Shown piece by piece: positions 63,201-64,000 of a DNA stretch of 64,000 nt (position 1 is its first letter; every line of letters starts with the position of its first letter). Under the pieces are notes generated by a model. It was not told where the DNA came from, did no database searches, and saw nothing but the letters and a program-made list of their open reading frames with translations. A program made the translations under genes and the position numbers. The stretch is from Microbacterium mitrae (lineage in GTDB: Bacteria; Actinomycetota; Actinomycetes; Actinomycetales; Microbacteriaceae): NCBI RefSeq assembly GCF_008017445.1, contig NZ_VRSW01000004.1:1-64000 (forward strand), given 5' to 3'.

Positions 63201-63866
63201 CAGATCGCCGATGAACTGCGCCATGACGAACGGCTCCGCGAGCTCATGACGATTCACACGGGCTCGCGAGACTACGACCTCGTCGTGGAGCTCGGGAAGC
63301 TCATGCAGGATGAAGCAGTTCCGGCTTTCGCTCCGCTTCGCTATAAGCCCGCGGGCATCGAGAAGTTCCGCGCCTGGGAACAAACGTGGGAGCTGCAGCG
63401 CGCTCAAGATCGGGGCGAGCAGGTTGATGTGCCGGTGCCGCCGAAGTACAAACCAGCCGACTTCCTCAAGCAGAGCTATTGGAGCGCCCGCGGCAAGCTC
63501 GACGTGCCAAAGGAACGCTTCATCGCTTTCCCTGGCAGCACGTATGCGGAGGACGGAACGGCGGTTTACGGCTGGGCCGGGTGGAACCACAGTGAGCGTG
63601 GTCAGGCGATCGCTCGATTCGCCACGCAGGTGGCGCCGTCGGTGTCAGACGCAGATCAAGACCAGTTGGTGCCGCTCCTCGGAGCACTCATCGAACTACA
63701 GCCTTGGCTCGATCAGTGGCACAACGACATGGACAGCCGCGGAATCAAACCTTCTACGGCGATCCAACAAACGACCAATACACTGCTCGCGCGCCTCAAC
63801 ACGGGGCGTGACGAAGTGCTCTCTTGGCGACCGTCAGCCCCCAAGCGTGGAAGGAATCGCGCATGA
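60261..63866 (+). CDS. pglX: BREX-2 adenine-specific DNA methyltransferase PglX
   Basis: The 1201-residue protein has SAM motif I LIDPACGSGHFLLGAFDRLV (about 241-260), a second region LDSIHGVDLNPFAIAIARFR and the catalytic NPPY (372-375) followed by ITVKDGKLSERYRAMY. It should methylate adenine in the host BREX site and so protect self DNA. The C-terminal half is the target-recognition region. It overlaps pglW by four bases and pglY by four bases. Confidence 0.92.
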   Translation: MIDSKSLLSDLKRELSALEEDLTVLAENSGAPWGAELREEYDRAKDRDRTGLSWIDWRNGEVAQAAVAWIIATVFIRFCEDNRLLSGAKRDGRVLPQPWIAAPGDGLERAVENESAFYTATPTMTGRDWLQVAFDALAELPAGRTLVDPKHSPVWNAPISASAADRLLAFFRRVDAEGELIHDFSDADLGTRFLGDLYQDLSDYAKKTFALLQTPDFVEEFILDQTLTPAIQEFGLTGLKLIDPACGSGHFLLGAFDRLVDAWDAAAPGADRGERVQRALDSIHGVDLNPFAIAIARFRLTVAALRAARIGSLVNAPAFKFHLAIGDSLLGGSASSVHLDLGDGEYVPYNTEDLTEYSGILENGQYHVVVANPPYITVKDGKLSERYRAMYSTCHGKYALSVPFMELLFRLAKPARTGAGGGYVGQITANSFMKREFGKKLIHNFLSGTYTSVTPDYVDLTHIIDTSGAYIPGHGTPTVILVGRPQKPQLDTVRAVLGVRGEPGQPAVPADGKVWRDIVDHLDAPGYDGPYVSVIDATRDAYSTYPWSMSGGGASELKTRIEAAASTTLHSHLPMPIGFASFPGNDEPFFLDRAWFNRNTDSSLYGKPLVIGEYVRDWNVTGGVVALAPRNPDSTVAKLVADSAWARHLWRFRATLASTKGFGSETMADTNSAWWAWYRWVGERYATPLSITFAFVATHNHFVLDRGGKVFKQSAPVIKLPEGASEDDHYDLLGVLNSSTACFWLKQVSHNKGDSTDSRGARVTGDPAFDTYEFTSTKLKEFPLPARNSRELTRQIDDAARERQTVEPATLIEQQADASSLAEGRIRWEQLGGELVWLQEELDWHTYESYGLVDASLAPEATSRLAIEPAARPFEIALARDLSGGRVVTSWFDRHHRTPVTAVSSDWPSWYRDLVERRLTAISRSRDLRLLEQPDYKRRWAGLGWDELLAAAVRDAMLDNLESLELWTDSAERPLVRSVAQIADELRHDERLRELMTIHTGSRDYDLVVELGKLMQDEAVPAFAPLRYKPAGIEKFRAWEQTWELQRAQDRGEQVDVPVPPKYKPADFLKQSYWSARGKLDVPKERFIAFPGSTYAEDGTAVYGWAGWNHSERGQAIARFATQVAPSVSDADQDQLVPLLGALIELQPWLDQWHNDMDSRGIKPSTAIQQTTNTLLARLNTGRDEVLSWRPSAPKRGRNRA

Positions 63867-64000
63867 CCGAATTCACACAGCAATCACCGCTTCGTGACCT
63901 CATTGAGATCCCGGAGCGCGTTGAAGCCGCCGACTTCGTCATCAAGCTCGATGAGGGAGTGGCCCGTCACACGCAGACAGTGAAGGACTATGTCGTCACC
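63863..64000 (+). CDS. pglY: BREX-2 ATPase PglY, N-terminal fragment (runs off the window)
   Basis: The first 46 codons are present, reading QSPLRDLIEIPERVEAADFV and GVARHTQTVKDYVVT. This matches the usual start of PglY, the large P-loop ATPase of BREX-2. The ATG lies in the ATGA overlap with pglX. pglZ, brxD and a helicase would be expected further right. Confidence 0.85.
   Translation, partial: MTEFTQQSPLRDLIEIPERVEAADFVIKLDEGVARHTQTVKDYVVT

Overview
The window looks like a chromosomal segment from a high-GC actinobacterium, most likely a Microbacteriaceae member close to Microbacterium. The left edge is the 5' end of a 16S rRNA gene (minus strand) with an actinobacterial-type sequence. 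Many genes start at GTG or TTG, a DUF222/13E12-type HNH protein is present, and spacers hold GTTGAGCGAG/CTCGCTCAAC repeats and many GGAACC words. All family names are my reading of the sequence; no database search was run.

Layout. (1) 1-1000: 16S 5' end, rRNA leader and promoters, short repeats and a strong hairpin. (2) 1005-3712: FAD aromatic monooxygenase with a divergent IclR regulator. (3) 3714-9580: a fructosamine (Frl/Fra-type) operon in the order deglycase, binding protein, two permeases, kinase, GntR regulator. (4) 9807-11135: a frameshifted lipoprotein gene, then paaG. (5) 11143-14905 and 17603-23461: phenylacetyl-CoA catabolism (paaABCDE-paaG and paaF-paaH-paaZ-paaI) under three PaaR-like palindromes. 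HNH genes and repeats separate the two blocks, and a HTH/PIN toxin-antitoxin pair sits between paaH and paaZ. (6) 23604-24368: an NAD(P)-binding protein.

(7) From about 24.4 kb to the right edge is a roughly 40 kb defence island. It holds a PD-(D/E)XK-like protein, a SAM methyltransferase, an OLD-type ATPase/TOPRIM nuclease with a broken GIY-YIG partner, and a cassette of HTH, SNF2 helicase-DUF3883, DUF1156 DNA methylase, HEPN-DUF499 ATPase and a small Cys/His/Asp protein. It continues with a controller-type HTH beside a truncated methylase, a broken ADP-ribosylglycohydrolase-phosphatase gene, a DUF262 (GmrSD-like) protein, possible hsdR remains, an unrecognised membrane-associated-looking protein, a 2210-aa DUF4011/SF1 helicase/Vsr/DUF3320 protein, a VWA-XRE-HTH trio, and the start of a BREX type 2 (Pgl) system: pglW, pglX and the first 46 codons of pglY.

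How it fits together. The left 24 kb is metabolic DNA for scavenging aromatic compounds and fructosamines. The right 40 kb is layered defence with several decayed systems, as expected of a hotspot that repeatedly gains and loses modules. The two strongest leads are the five-gene helicase/methylase/HEPN-ATPase cassette at 29.3-39.5 kb and the paaH/paaZ junction, where a toxin-antitoxin segment lies between two copies of a 22-bp sequence and paaZ carries what looks like a copied PaaR promoter.
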